A program made the position numbers and the translations under genes. The notes beneath the pieces are model-generated. The model saw nothing but the letters and a program-made list of their open reading frames with translations, had not been told where the DNA came from and did not search any database. Positions 17,387-25,407 of a stretch of DNA of 64,000 nt are shown here, one piece after another (the first letter of the stretch is position 1; every line of letters starts with the position of its first letter). Origin of the DNA: Bradyrhizobium liaoningense (lineage in GTDB: Bacteria; Pseudomonadota; Alphaproteobacteria; Rhizobiales; Xanthobacteraceae); NCBI RefSeq assembly GCF_018130955.1, contig NZ_JAFCJM010000030.1, positions 1-64,000 of the forward strand. Direction: 5' to 3'.

Positions 17387-17798
17387 TTGCGTCTCCGAAA
17401 TCATTGTTTTTGAAAAAGAGGTGGGAAGCACTGTTGAGAATCGGCCCCGGGGGATGTGACAAAGCGTCCTCTGCGCCATGCTCGTCCCTGTTCCCCCATC
17501 GCGCCCGACGCCGCGAGGTTGCGGCCAAGATCGAGCGCGCATGGATGACGCAACGTCACCGTGAAATCAGCGTGAATTGGGGTTCCGCGAACGCCGCCCG
17601 GCAGCCGGAAGGGCGGATGATCGGAAACGCCGGTCGCCGTCAGTTGGGGACGAGCGCGCTCGCTGCGGCCATCCGAACATCCGCTTGGCCGCGAACATCG
17701 GCGCCGCGATCACGGGCCGCGTGCGGACCGGCTGGGGATCTAAAAAAGAAAGCGCTGCCCGCTTGCGGACAGCGCTCTCACAGCAATCGTCAGAGAAT
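17387..17798. other. 412-base intergenic region with a terminator and a short duplicated tail
   Basis: No convincing gene. It contains the terminator of the His-rich peptide gene (17742-17776) and, at 17702-17743, a ~42-base segment closely resembling the last 42 bases of the FAD oxidase gene (16277-16318): both hold GGCCGCGTG followed by GGACCGGCTGGGGATCT. The remainder shows nothing I recognise. Confidence 0.6.
17742..17776 (-). terminator. Rho-independent terminator of the His-rich peptide gene
   Basis: Read on the minus strand, AGCGCTGTCCGC and GCGGGCAGCGCT form a 12-base-pair stem (one G-T pair) with a 2-base loop, followed by TTCTTTTTT. It lies 23 bases beyond the stop codon at 17799, the expected place. 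Confidence 0.85.
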
Positions 17799-18023
17799 TC
17801 AGCAGCGGCCCTGCTTCCACAGGCCGGGCGGACAGCCCATGCCGCGCCAGCCGACCTTGCGCCCATGGGACCATCCCGGCGGAGTGCCGTGGTGATGATG
17901 GCCCATCGCGTGGCCATGACCGCGACCGTGTCCGTGGCCATGTCCGCCCTTGGCGAATGCAGGGTTGGCCACCGTGAGGCCGGCCGCGACAATCAGCGAC
18001 GCAGCGAGCGCAAGTTTCTTCAT
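17799..18023 (-). CDS. Small exported His/Gly-rich protein
   Basis: 74 residues from MKKLALAASLIVAAGLTV; upstream in-frame starts lack sense. The signal peptide ends at NPAFA (~23). The mature chain of about 50 residues opens with repeated Gly-His dipeptides (GGHGHGHGRGHGHAMGHHHH), then a Trp/Gly-rich part and two Cys (GCPPGLW, GRC). The His run could bind Ni, Cu or Zn, but nothing shows which. It has its own terminator. Gene reality is supported by the signal peptide and terminator. Confidence 0.75.
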   Translation of the reverse strand: MKKLALAASLIVAAGLTVANPAFAKGGHGHGHGRGHGHAMGHHHHGTPPGWSHGRKVGWRGMGCPPGLWKQGRC

Positions 18024-18122
18024 CAAGTCCTCCGTTTGGGCGAGCGCACTTGTCCGTTCAAATGAACCGACGTGGTGCGGCTTAGTTCCCTGCAAATGTG
18101 GAGGAGTCATGACGCTCGACGC

Positions 18123-19712
18123 TCAGCCTTCGACGATTGCATCGCTCCAAGGTTGAAAGATTTCGACAGCGCCGCTGTTGGTGTCGCCTTCGCGCATCAC
18201 CACGCTCGGGCAGGCGAACTTCATCGGCAGGGTCTGCACCTGCGCCTCCTCATAGTCGAAGCGCGCGGCGAGGACTTTGCGTGCCTCCGCCGGCAGGCGC
18301 GCGTCCCCGATCACGACCGCGCCCTCGCTGGCGTCGATGCGCGGCTGGTGAATCGCCGCATCGAGGTCCATGCCAAAATCCATCGCGAAGGAGACGAGCT
18401 GCATCACCGCCGGCAGAATGCGCCGGCCACCGGAGGCGCCGACCGCGAGCCGTTTGCCGTCCTTGGTCTCGGCGACGACGGGCGTGTAGTTGGTGAGGCA
18501 GCGCTTGCCCGGTGCGAGCGAGTTGGTCGTGCCCGGCGCCGGGTCGAACCACATGATGCCGTTGTTCATGGGGATGCCGGAATGCGGCGTCACATATTTC
18601 GAGCCGAAGGTCGAGAGCAGGGTCTGCGTCACCGCGGCCATGTTGCCGTGGCGGTCGACGACGGAGAAATGCGTGGTGCAGCTCGGGGCCAGATGCTCGG
18701 CGCCGAGCGAGCGCTTGCCGTCGGCGTCGCCCATGTCGTTGAGCCGTTCGCGATAGGCCGATTGCAGCGCGCTCGCATATTCCACATAAGCGGCTGCATC
18801 GGGCGCGCTGCCGGGCTTCAGCCTGTCCTGCAACAGGCGCAGCGCATGCGCCATGGTCGGACCGGCCGTGAGCTCAGGCGTCGCAAAGACCTTGCCGCCG
18901 CGATAGGGGATCGCGAGCGGCTCGCGCAGATGCGCGCGAAAGGCGGCCAGATCCTCGACCGACAGCGAACCACCATCCGCCTTGATGTCGGATGCGATGC
19001 TGCGGGCGAGGTCGCCCTGGTAGAAGTCGCGCGGGCCGGCGGCGGCGAGATGCGCCAGCGTCGCCTGCAATCTCGGCTGCGGCAGCCGCGTCTCGGCCTT
19101 GATACCCCAGGGCGCATTCGGCGGCAGGCCGTCTCTCAAAAACGTCTCGGCGCTTGCGGGATATCGCCTCAGGTCGACGGCGGTGCTCGCGATCATCAAT
19201 GTCGTCCACCAGTCCACCAGCAGGCCTTCGCCGGCGATCTTCGCGGCCGGCGCCACCAGATCCTTCCACGGCAGTTTTGCGTGGCGGCGATGCGCTTCTT
19301 CCATGCCGGCGACGACGCCGGGCACCGCGATCGAGCCGGGACCATGCAAATTGCGATCGTCCTTCACCCGCGCCCAGGGGAAGAGATCGGAGGCGGCACC
19401 TTGGCCAGTCACCGGATAGTCCTCGATGCGCAGACTTTGCGGCGCGCGCATGCCGTAGTCGATCACCTCGTAACGGTTGTCGCTGGCGCGATAGAGCACC
19501 ATCGCGCCACCGCCACCCATGCCGCTCATCCACGGCTCCAGCACGTTGAGCGCAAAGGTCGTCGCGATGACGGCATCGATGCAATCGCCGCCTGCCGCCA
19601 GCACCTCCGCACCGACCTCGGCCGCCCTGCGCGATTGCGCGGCGACGATGCCACCTTTGGCTCGGCGGGCGGGTTTGCGGATACTTTGGGCGAGGCTGAA
19701 TTGGTGGGGCAT
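18123..19712 (-). CDS. Gamma-glutamyltransferase family protein
   Basis: 529 residues of the Ntn-hydrolase GGT fold. The large-subunit part has GGIVAAQSRRAAEVGAEVLAAGGDCIDA and MSGMGGGGAMVLY. The processing site and nucleophile Thr are seen as CTTHFSVVDRHGNMAAVTQTLLSTFGS (~340), and the C-terminal part has GGRRILPAVMQ. Unlike classical periplasmic GGT it has no signal peptide, so it may act in the cytoplasm on glutathione conjugates, gamma-glutamyl amides or other amides. Probably autocatalytically cleaved. It is divergent from the PaaG-like gene at 19822. Confidence 0.87.
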   Translation of the reverse strand: MPHQFSLAQSIRKPARRAKGGIVAAQSRRAAEVGAEVLAAGGDCIDAVIATTFALNVLEPWMSGMGGGGAMVLYRASDNRYEVIDYGMRAPQSLRIEDYPVTGQGAASDLFPWARVKDDRNLHGPGSIAVPGVVAGMEEAHRRHAKLPWKDLVAPAAKIAGEGLLVDWWTTLMIASTAVDLRRYPASAETFLRDGLPPNAPWGIKAETRLPQPRLQATLAHLAAAGPRDFYQGDLARSIASDIKADGGSLSVEDLAAFRAHLREPLAIPYRGGKVFATPELTAGPTMAHALRLLQDRLKPGSAPDAAAYVEYASALQSAYRERLNDMGDADGKRSLGAEHLAPSCTTHFSVVDRHGNMAAVTQTLLSTFGSKYVTPHSGIPMNNGIMWFDPAPGTTNSLAPGKRCLTNYTPVVAETKDGKRLAVGASGGRRILPAVMQLVSFAMDFGMDLDAAIHQPRIDASEGAVVIGDARLPAEARKVLAARFDYEEAQVQTLPMKFACPSVVMREGDTNSGAVEIFQPWSDAIVEG

Positions 19713-19821
19713 GTGGTCTTCGAGCCGTTCTTATTGCGCTGGATGGAATTGCATCGCGTTGGCGAAGCTCGTCGAGCATGGCACATTGCTCCCAACCAGA
19801 ACATCCTGACGGGAAGCGAAC

Positions 19822-20595
19822 ATGGCTGGTGTGAAACAGGCGCGGGATGGGGCGGTCGGCATCCTGACGCTGAACGAGCCGGACAGCCTCAACGCGATGA
19901 CGCCGGATCTGCTCGGCGCGCTCGCAAAGGCGATCGCCGAGATGACGGCGGACGAGGGGATTCGTGCACTGGTGCTGACAGGCGAGGGGCGCGGCTTCTG
20001 CTCCGGCCAGAATCTGAAAGCATCCGAGGCGCTCGGCGAAGACATCGCGGCGGGCGTGATGCGATTCTATTGGCCGACCTTTAAGGCGCTGCGCGAATGC
20101 CGCGTGCCTGTCGTGGTCGCCGTCAACGGCGTTGCGGCCGGCGGCGGCTTCAGCCTCGCCATGGCCGGCGACATGATCGTCGCGGCGCGCTCGGCAAGCT
20201 TCATCCAGGTGTTCAGCCGCATTGGCCTGGTGCCCGATCTCGGCTCGACCTGGCTGTTGCCGCGGCTGATCGGGCGGCAGCGGGCGCTCGAGCTGATGCT
20301 GTTCAACGAGCCGCTTTCGGCCGAGCGCGCCCACGCGATCGGCCTGGTGCGGCAGGTCGTCGACGATGCGAACCTGATGGAAGAAGCGCTCAAGCTCGCG
20401 CAGCGCCTGGCACTGGGACCGACCCGGGCCCTGGTCGCGACCCGTGAGCTGATCGAGGAGAGCGAGCACGCGGGCTACGAGCAGCAATTCCGCCGCGAGA
20501 TCGAGACGCAGGCCGTCGTCCGGAAAAGTGCCGACGCAATCGAAGGCCGCAACGCCTTCGTCGAGAAGCGCAAGGCGCAGTTTTCGGGGCGTTAG
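19822..20595 (+). CDS. Enoyl-CoA hydratase/isomerase family (PaaG-like)
   Basis: 257 residues with a crotonase fold. Oxyanion-hole residues are seen in GRGFCSGQNLK (~57) and NGVAAGGGFSLAMAGDMIVAA (~100). The active-site segment IGLVPDLGSTWLLPRLIGRQRA has Asp rather than the hydratase Glu, as in PaaG-type epoxyphenylacetyl-CoA isomerases. A true hydratase role is therefore less likely than an isomerase one. No other phenylacetate genes are in the window. It overlaps the convergent acetyltransferase gene by four bases. Confidence 0.87.
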   Translation: MAGVKQARDGAVGILTLNEPDSLNAMTPDLLGALAKAIAEMTADEGIRALVLTGEGRGFCSGQNLKASEALGEDIAAGVMRFYWPTFKALRECRVPVVVAVNGVAAGGGFSLAMAGDMIVAARSASFIQVFSRIGLVPDLGSTWLLPRLIGRQRALELMLFNEPLSAERAHAIGLVRQVVDDANLMEEALKLAQRLALGPTRALVATRELIEESEHAGYEQQFRREIETQAVVRKSADAIEGRNAFVEKRKAQFSGR

Positions 20596-21407
20596 CCTCC
20601 GATCCTGGCGAACACTTCCTCGACCGGCACCGGAGCCTGCACGTTGAAGACCTCGTGCAACACCTGGCGCAGTTCGTCGGCACTGTTGATCGCGCGCTCA
20701 CTTCGCAACTCACCTCCGCTGCCCTCGACAATCAGGCGGCGGTTGACCAGCTTGTAGCGGGCATCGGCCGTGACGCGTTCCAGGATCAGCGTGCTGGTAA
20801 AGGGTGTGACCGAGCTCGTCGCCGTAAAGTAGCTGCTGAGCTCGTAGTCGGACTGGATCTGCGGGACGAGGTCGAAGACATACATCGTGCGCCAGCCGGA
20901 AGGCTGTTTGACATAGAGCCAGAACCGGCCATCCCTGTCCTCGAAGCGGAACGTGCCCATCGCGGTCCGCTGCTCCACATCGGTTGCGAGTCGGAGCGGC
21001 GCATCGAGCAGGCAGGCGCCGAAACCGACATCGGCGATATAGGGACCTTCGGGAAGGTCGACCTTGAGCAGCATGTGGGTCTTTGGCCCCAGCGGGCTTT
21101 CGGGCGGCGCCATCCAGCGCACGCGTCCCGCAAGCCCGGTGACGGCAAAACCGATCTTCTCGAGCGCAGCCCTGAACAGCGCGTTCTGCTCGAAGCAATA
21201 GCCGCCGCGCCTGCTGTCGACGAGCTTGGCCTGCACCGACGGCAGGTCGAGCAGCACCGGCCGTCCCAGCAGCGGATTCATGCCTTCGAACGGAATCGCA
21301 TTGGTATGCGCCGCATGGAGCGCCGTGAGAGTCAGCAGATCCGGCGTCAGCACACCGCGATAGCCGATCCGGGTCAGATAATCGTCCAGCCGGAATTCAT
21401 TCGACAT
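20592..21407 (-). CDS. nat: Arylamine N-acetyltransferase
   Basis: 271 residues from MSNEFRLDDYLTRIGYRG, preceded by a GGGGGAAGAGG-like ribosome site. The family triad is visible: Cys in RRGGYCFEQNALF (~70), His in THMLLKVDLP (~107) and Asp in IADVGFGACL (~122). The length equals that of bacterial NATs (~270-280). It transfers acetyl from acetyl-CoA to arylamines or hydrazines in the cytoplasm. The upstream intergenic region holds a copy of the long repeat. Confidence 0.93.
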   Translation of the reverse strand: MSNEFRLDDYLTRIGYRGVLTPDLLTLTALHAAHTNAIPFEGMNPLLGRPVLLDLPSVQAKLVDSRRGGYCFEQNALFRAALEKIGFAVTGLAGRVRWMAPPESPLGPKTHMLLKVDLPEGPYIADVGFGACLLDAPLRLATDVEQRTAMGTFRFEDRDGRFWLYVKQPSGWRTMYVFDLVPQIQSDYELSSYFTATSSVTPFTSTLILERVTADARYKLVNRRLIVEGSGGELRSERAINSADELRQVLHEVFNVQAPVPVEEVFARIGG

Positions 21408-21525
21408 GGCCTCTTCCCCCTGCTGCCAGCCGGCCGGCAAGGTGATGAAGGCCGCCCGTTCCAGAAGGGAGATAGCCTTTCGAGGACGCCGCGAGAAGCG
21501 GAAGTTGATTTGGGTCTCGTTGCCT

Positions 21526-21608
21526 AGAGCACGATCCGGAAAAGTGTGCAGCGGTTTTCCGAAAAGATTGTGCTCAAACAAGGAGCGAAAGCGCGATACG
21601 CGCTTTAG
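21526..21608 (+). repeat. Rhizobiales-type intergenic repeat, copy 2 (short form)
   Basis: An 83-base version of the element at 6779. It keeps AGAGCACGATCCGGAAAAG, GCAGCGGTTTTCC, GTGCTCAAACAA and the end arms AAAGCGCG/CGCGCTTT. It lacks the central block of about 30 bases (ACAAACGCGGAACGTGTTTG in copy 1). The stop codon of the 53-residue ORF lies within its last bases. Confidence 0.78.
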
Positions 21609-21766
21609 AGCGCGCCGGCCTGCAGGCAGGCTTGACGCTTGGCGTGCCATTTCGGGCCGGGGCCGCGCATGTAATGGAGCTCGGGCCGGTAGGGATCGCC
21701 GGCGACCCTGATCAGCGTGTGCCACTTGGCCACGATGACGTTCAGGTGCCGGCGGAGTTGGGACAT
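21605..21766 (-). CDS. Small hypothetical protein
   Basis: 53 residues from MSQLRRHLNVIVAKWHTLIR, beginning 16 bases after the stop of the DUF6894-like gene and on the same strand, so probably co-transcribed. It is basic, rich in His and Trp (KWHTLIRVAGDPYRPELHYMRGPGPKWHAKRQ), and has no membrane segment. I do not recognise a family. Its stop codon falls in the edge of a repeat. A Shine-Dalgarno is not evident. Confidence 0.45.
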   Translation of the reverse strand: MSQLRRHLNVIVAKWHTLIRVAGDPYRPELHYMRGPGPKWHAKRQACLQAGAL

Positions 21767-21782
21767 CAGCACTGCAGGCTCC

Positions 21783-22016
21783 TCAGTGGGGCTTGCCAAG
21801 CATGGACGTGAACGGGAGGTCGAAAATTTCCTCGCCGTCGTCGTCGCTGACATGCAGCACCCAGTCGCGCCAGTCCTCGGCGCCGGGCGTGCGGATCATC
21901 GATTGCATGATCTGAGCGGCACGGTCGCGCGCCTCGGTGAGGTTCGATACGGCTGCGCCGTAGCGATCGATCAACATGCCTTCAGTATTGGAACAATGGA
22001 AAAACACTTGGACCAT
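21783..22016 (-). CDS. DUF6894-like small protein
   Basis: 77 residues from MVQVFFHCSNTEGMLIDRYGAAVSNLTEARDRAAQIMQSM. The opening 'V-F-F-H-C/V...D..G..V.dL.eAr..A' pattern and the C-terminal WVLHVSDDDGEEIFDLPF are typical of the DUF6894 family, abundant as short paralogues in Bradyrhizobium. Cytosolic and of unknown function. A start 11 codons upstream is possible but adds nothing conserved. Confidence 0.72.
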   Translation of the reverse strand: MVQVFFHCSNTEGMLIDRYGAAVSNLTEARDRAAQIMQSMIRTPGAEDWRDWVLHVSDDDGEEIFDLPFTSMLGKPH

Positions 22017-22226
22017 ATCCGCCTCCTGTAGAGAGCGATTCGGGCACACCGAACCGATACCATCCGGAGGCTTCGAAAAATATTCGGGCCAACCCGGTAA
22101 GGGAATCTACGGAAGTTCCGTCGGGTCCTCGGAGCGAGGGGTTCTATCACAGGCAGGTGAAGCCCGGCTGGACGGCGCCGCGGCGACGTGGAACTCTCGG
22201 TTTCGCAAGGGAATTTGGGGGCCGCC

Positions 22227-24317
22227 GTGAATTGTCCGACACTCTTCCGTGATCCAGGTCTCAGTGATCGCCTCGGCCGGCTTTCCCTAGCGCTGGTCTT
22301 GGTTGCAATGGCCGTGAGCCTGGTATCGCCCGCGGCCGCGCAGCCCGTGCGCAAGAGCGACTATGCGATCGGCGCCGAAACATGCGGCAGCGGCGATCTC
22401 GCCTTCCCCCGACTCCAGATCGACATGAAGCAGGGATTCTGCGCGGGCCTCGTTGCGAGCGAGGAGGACCATCTGAGGTTTCCACGCTCGATCGTCCAGA
22501 TCCCCGGCCGCGAGCTGTTCGTGGTCGCCGACATGGCCGGCTGGGGTCACATGGACGGCAAGCTTTTGCTGCTTGATCCGCGCGCCGCCGCCGGCAGCCG
22601 CTTCAAGGAGCTCCTGACCGGCCTCGAATATCCCTTTGGCCTTGCGATCGGTCCGGACAAGAAGCTTTACGCGTCCACTGCGGAGACGATCTTCAGGTTC
22701 GATCCCCTGGCCGACAATCCGCGCGGCACGGTCGAGACCATCATCCGCCGTCTGCCCGGTGTCCGCATCACGCTGCCTGACGGCACGAAGCTCCAGGAGA
22801 GCGCCCATCCGATGAAGCAATTCGTCTTCGATCGGAACGGCCGCCTGTTCGTCAATGTCGGCTCGCACAGCGACGATTGCATCACGCCGGCGCCGATCAC
22901 AAAACCCTGTGCCGCGGCCGAAGGCGCTTCCGCGCTCGCGTCGATCTGGCTGTTCACCCCGCCGGCCGGCGGCATCTTCCCCGCCCTGAAGCCGAACGAT
23001 CCGAATCCGCCGCACGAGGTCTATGCCCGCGGCCTGCGCAACTCGATGGCGCTCGCGCTGCATCCGAATTTCCCTGATCCCGGCTACGCCTTCCTGCAAG
23101 GCGAGAACGGCCGCGATCTCCCCGATGTCTTCAAGCCGAACGAGGAGATCAACGCCATCGAGCCGGGCAAGCATTACGGCTGGCCCTATTGCTACGATCT
23201 CACGACGCCAAGCCCTGAGTTCCGCATCGTGCTGCAATCCGGGGTCTACAAGAATCTCTGCACCGCCAATCCGCTCTACAAGCAGCCATTCTCGCTGCTG
23301 CCGCCGCACGGCGCGCCGCTCGGCATGCTCTATTATCACGGCGGCAAATTCCCCGAGCTCGAGGGCAAGCTGCTGGTCGGCCTGCACGGCTATCGCCCGA
23401 CCGGCAGCCGGCTCCTGATCTACGACGTCGATGAGCGCGGCTTTCCCAAGCCGAGCCCGCCGTCGGTGCGCTACCACGTCAGTTGCGACGCGCAGACGTC
23501 GCGCAGTTTTCAGACCGACGCCGGAGAGGCTGCGGCCGCGCCCTTCGACGAGCTGATCGCCGGCTGGCACCGCGTCAACGGCGCGCGTCCGCAAGGAGCC
23601 CCGGTCGGCATGACGGTTGCGGAGGACGGCGCGATCTGGCTCGTCGAGGACAAGAACAAGACCGTGATCCGGATCGATCGCGCCGCCGGCGATCCGCCCG
23701 TGCCGCTGCCCTGCGACACGCGCAGCCCCGCGCTGATCGACCAGTTGGCGCTCTTCGTCGCCAGGGACGCGCAAAACCGCGACCGGCTGACGAGCATCCG
23801 CAAGGGCATCGTCGAAAAGCATTGCATGGGCTGTCACTCGGACTTTGGCCTCAAGCCGGGTCAGTCCGACGCCGACAAGGACCAGGCTGCGTTGCGCTTC
23901 ATGCTGGCGCAGGATGGCTGGATCTATCCCGGCGATCCCGAGTCCGGCCGGCTGCGCACGCGCCTGCGCGGCATCGGCGCGGAAAAGCTGATGCCGCCCG
24001 GCGGCGAGAATCTGCCGAAGACCGAGCCCGGCTATAAGGGGCTGCTCGATGTCGCTGATACGCTGGTTGCAAAGATGGTTCCGGGAACGCGGATGCGCAT
24101 CAAGCCCGGCCCGCCCGACCGCGATTTCTTCTCCAGAACCAACAAAAAATGCGGCGAAATCCCGGCGAGCAAGGTCGTCGTGGTGACACAAAGGAACGCT
24201 GTAGACAGACCCGGCTTCAGCCGATTCTATCGGCCGGCCGACACCTTCCTCAATGGCGACTGCACGGACGACGATGGCTATTACATCCGGCAGGAATTTC
24301 TGGTGCCTGTGCAGTAG
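22227..24317 (+). CDS. Glucose/sorbosone dehydrogenase-like protein with cytochrome c domain
   Basis: 696 residues from a GTG start preceded by GGGGG at spacing 5; a GTG at 22188 would add 13 residues. A signal peptide ends near VSPAAAQ (~42). The body is a beta-propeller of the PQQ-dependent sugar-dehydrogenase type (YPFGLAIGPDKKLYAS, RNGRLFVNVGSHSDD, VYARGLRNSMALALHPNFPD, HYGWPYCYD). Near residue 540 a heme c site CMGCH begins a cytochrome domain whose distal Met may be in EKLMPPGGENL. Periplasmic oxidation with electron transfer to heme is inferred; the sugar substrate is unknown. Confidence 0.83.
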   Translation: MNCPTLFRDPGLSDRLGRLSLALVLVAMAVSLVSPAAAQPVRKSDYAIGAETCGSGDLAFPRLQIDMKQGFCAGLVASEEDHLRFPRSIVQIPGRELFVVADMAGWGHMDGKLLLLDPRAAAGSRFKELLTGLEYPFGLAIGPDKKLYASTAETIFRFDPLADNPRGTVETIIRRLPGVRITLPDGTKLQESAHPMKQFVFDRNGRLFVNVGSHSDDCITPAPITKPCAAAEGASALASIWLFTPPAGGIFPALKPNDPNPPHEVYARGLRNSMALALHPNFPDPGYAFLQGENGRDLPDVFKPNEEINAIEPGKHYGWPYCYDLTTPSPEFRIVLQSGVYKNLCTANPLYKQPFSLLPPHGAPLGMLYYHGGKFPELEGKLLVGLHGYRPTGSRLLIYDVDERGFPKPSPPSVRYHVSCDAQTSRSFQTDAGEAAAAPFDELIAGWHRVNGARPQGAPVGMTVAEDGAIWLVEDKNKTVIRIDRAAGDPPVPLPCDTRSPALIDQLALFVARDAQNRDRLTSIRKGIVEKHCMGCHSDFGLKPGQSDADKDQAALRFMLAQDGWIYPGDPESGRLRTRLRGIGAEKLMPPGGENLPKTEPGYKGLLDVADTLVAKMVPGTRMRIKPGPPDRDFFSRTNKKCGEIPASKVVVVTQRNAVDRPGFSRFYRPADTFLNGDCTDDDGYYIRQEFLVPVQ

Positions 24318-25278
24318 TGTCCTTGTCGCGATCGCTGCGTCACCGCTTGTGATCGCTGCGTCACCGCTTGTGATCGCCGCGTCATCTGTCGCGATCGCGG
24401 CGTCGTCGACGCGGGCTGAACAAGGATTGTTCGAGAGCGCGCAGGTGACGCCATCAGGCGAATACACCTTCGGCATTGAAGGCCCCGCCGCCGATCTCGC
24501 CGGCAATCTCTATGTCGTCAATTTCGCAAAGCCCGGCACGATCGGCCGGCTGCCCGCGGCGGGGGCCGCGTCCGAACATTTCGTCGATCTGCCCGAGGGC
24601 AGCGTTGGCAATGCGATCCGCTTCGACCGCGAAGGCACGATGTTCGTTGCCGACTACAAGAAGCACAACATCTTTGCGATCGGACGCGACGGTGTCGAGC
24701 CCATGGTCTGGTTTCACTCCGATCAGATGAGCCAGCCCAACGACATCACCATTGCCCGCGACGGCACGATCTATGCGAGCGACCCGAACTGGAAGGGGCG
24801 GGAAGGCCACATCTGGCGCATCGCGAAAGCGGCCGATGGTTCGGTGCAGGGCGAGATCATGGCGGCACCGCGCGCCATGGGCACCACCAACGGCATCGAC
24901 CTCAGTCCCGACGGCAAGACGCTCTATGTTGGGGAGTCCTCGAGCGGCCAGGTCTGGTCCTACACTATCCGCGCCAACGCGCTTGTCGATGCAAAGCTCG
25001 TCAAGAGCTTTGAGCCCAATACCATCGACGGCCTGCGCACCGACGTCAGCGGCAGACTCTTCGTTGCGCGCATCCTCAAAGGCACGATCGCGCTCCTGAG
25101 GCCGAACGGCATGGTCGAGCGGGAAATCGCCCTGAAGGCCAAGGAGCCGACCAATCTCGCGTTCGGGGGCAAGGACGGCAAGACCGTCTTCATCACGCAG
25201 CGCCAGGGCGGCTTCATCGAATCCTTCCGCACCGATCAGGAAGGCCGCGAGCATTGCCTGCAGCGCGGGCGTTGCTGA
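24274..25278 (+). CDS. SMP-30/gluconolactonase-like beta-propeller protein
   Basis: 334 residues if the ATG at 24274 is used; it then overlaps the upstream gene by 44 bases. An ATG at 24253 is also possible. The N-terminal ~45 residues form an unusual signal peptide built from a seven-residue repeat (IAASPLV). The mature part is a six-bladed propeller of the SMP-30/gluconolaconase/LRE type (YTFGIEGPAADLAGNLYVVNF, MSQPNDITIARDGTIYASD, MGTTNGIDLSPDGKTLYVGES). With the preceding dehydrogenase it could hydrolyse the resulting lactone in the periplasm; this is inference from order. Confidence 0.78.
   Translation: MAITSGRNFWCLCSSVLVAIAASPLVIAASPLVIAASSVAIAASSTRAEQGLFESAQVTPSGEYTFGIEGPAADLAGNLYVVNFAKPGTIGRLPAAGAASEHFVDLPEGSVGNAIRFDREGTMFVADYKKHNIFAIGRDGVEPMVWFHSDQMSQPNDITIARDGTIYASDPNWKGREGHIWRIAKAADGSVQGEIMAAPRAMGTTNGIDLSPDGKTLYVGESSSGQVWSYTIRANALVDAKLVKSFEPNTIDGLRTDVSGRLFVARILKGTIALLRPNGMVEREIALKAKEPTNLAFGGKDGKTVFITQRQGGFIESFRTDQEGREHCLQRGRC
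24330..24410 (+). repeat. 21-base tandem repeat inside a signal-peptide-coding region
   Basis: Units begin at 24330, 24351, 24372 and 24393. The first two are identical (GATCGCTGCGTCACCGCTTGT), the third and partial fourth are diverged. Being a multiple of three, each unit adds seven residues (IAASPLV or close) to the hydrophobic core of the exported SMP-30-like protein. It is a candidate for length variation by slippage. Confidence 0.9.
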
Positions 25279-25407
25279 GCGAAAAGCCTGTCGCCCACGC
25301 AGGGCAGGCGCGTCGGGTGCGGCATTCTTCTTGCTTGCATCGGGGGGCCGCGAGGATCAAGACATTGGCTGGTCCCTGCCAAGTTATGATCCACGTCGGA
25401 GCTCTCC

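Noticed and set aside
22287..24506. 739-codon minus-strand frame opposite the dehydrogenase-cytochrome gene
   Set aside because: The plus strand encodes a signal peptide, propeller repeats and a CMGCH site; the antisense frame has none of these.
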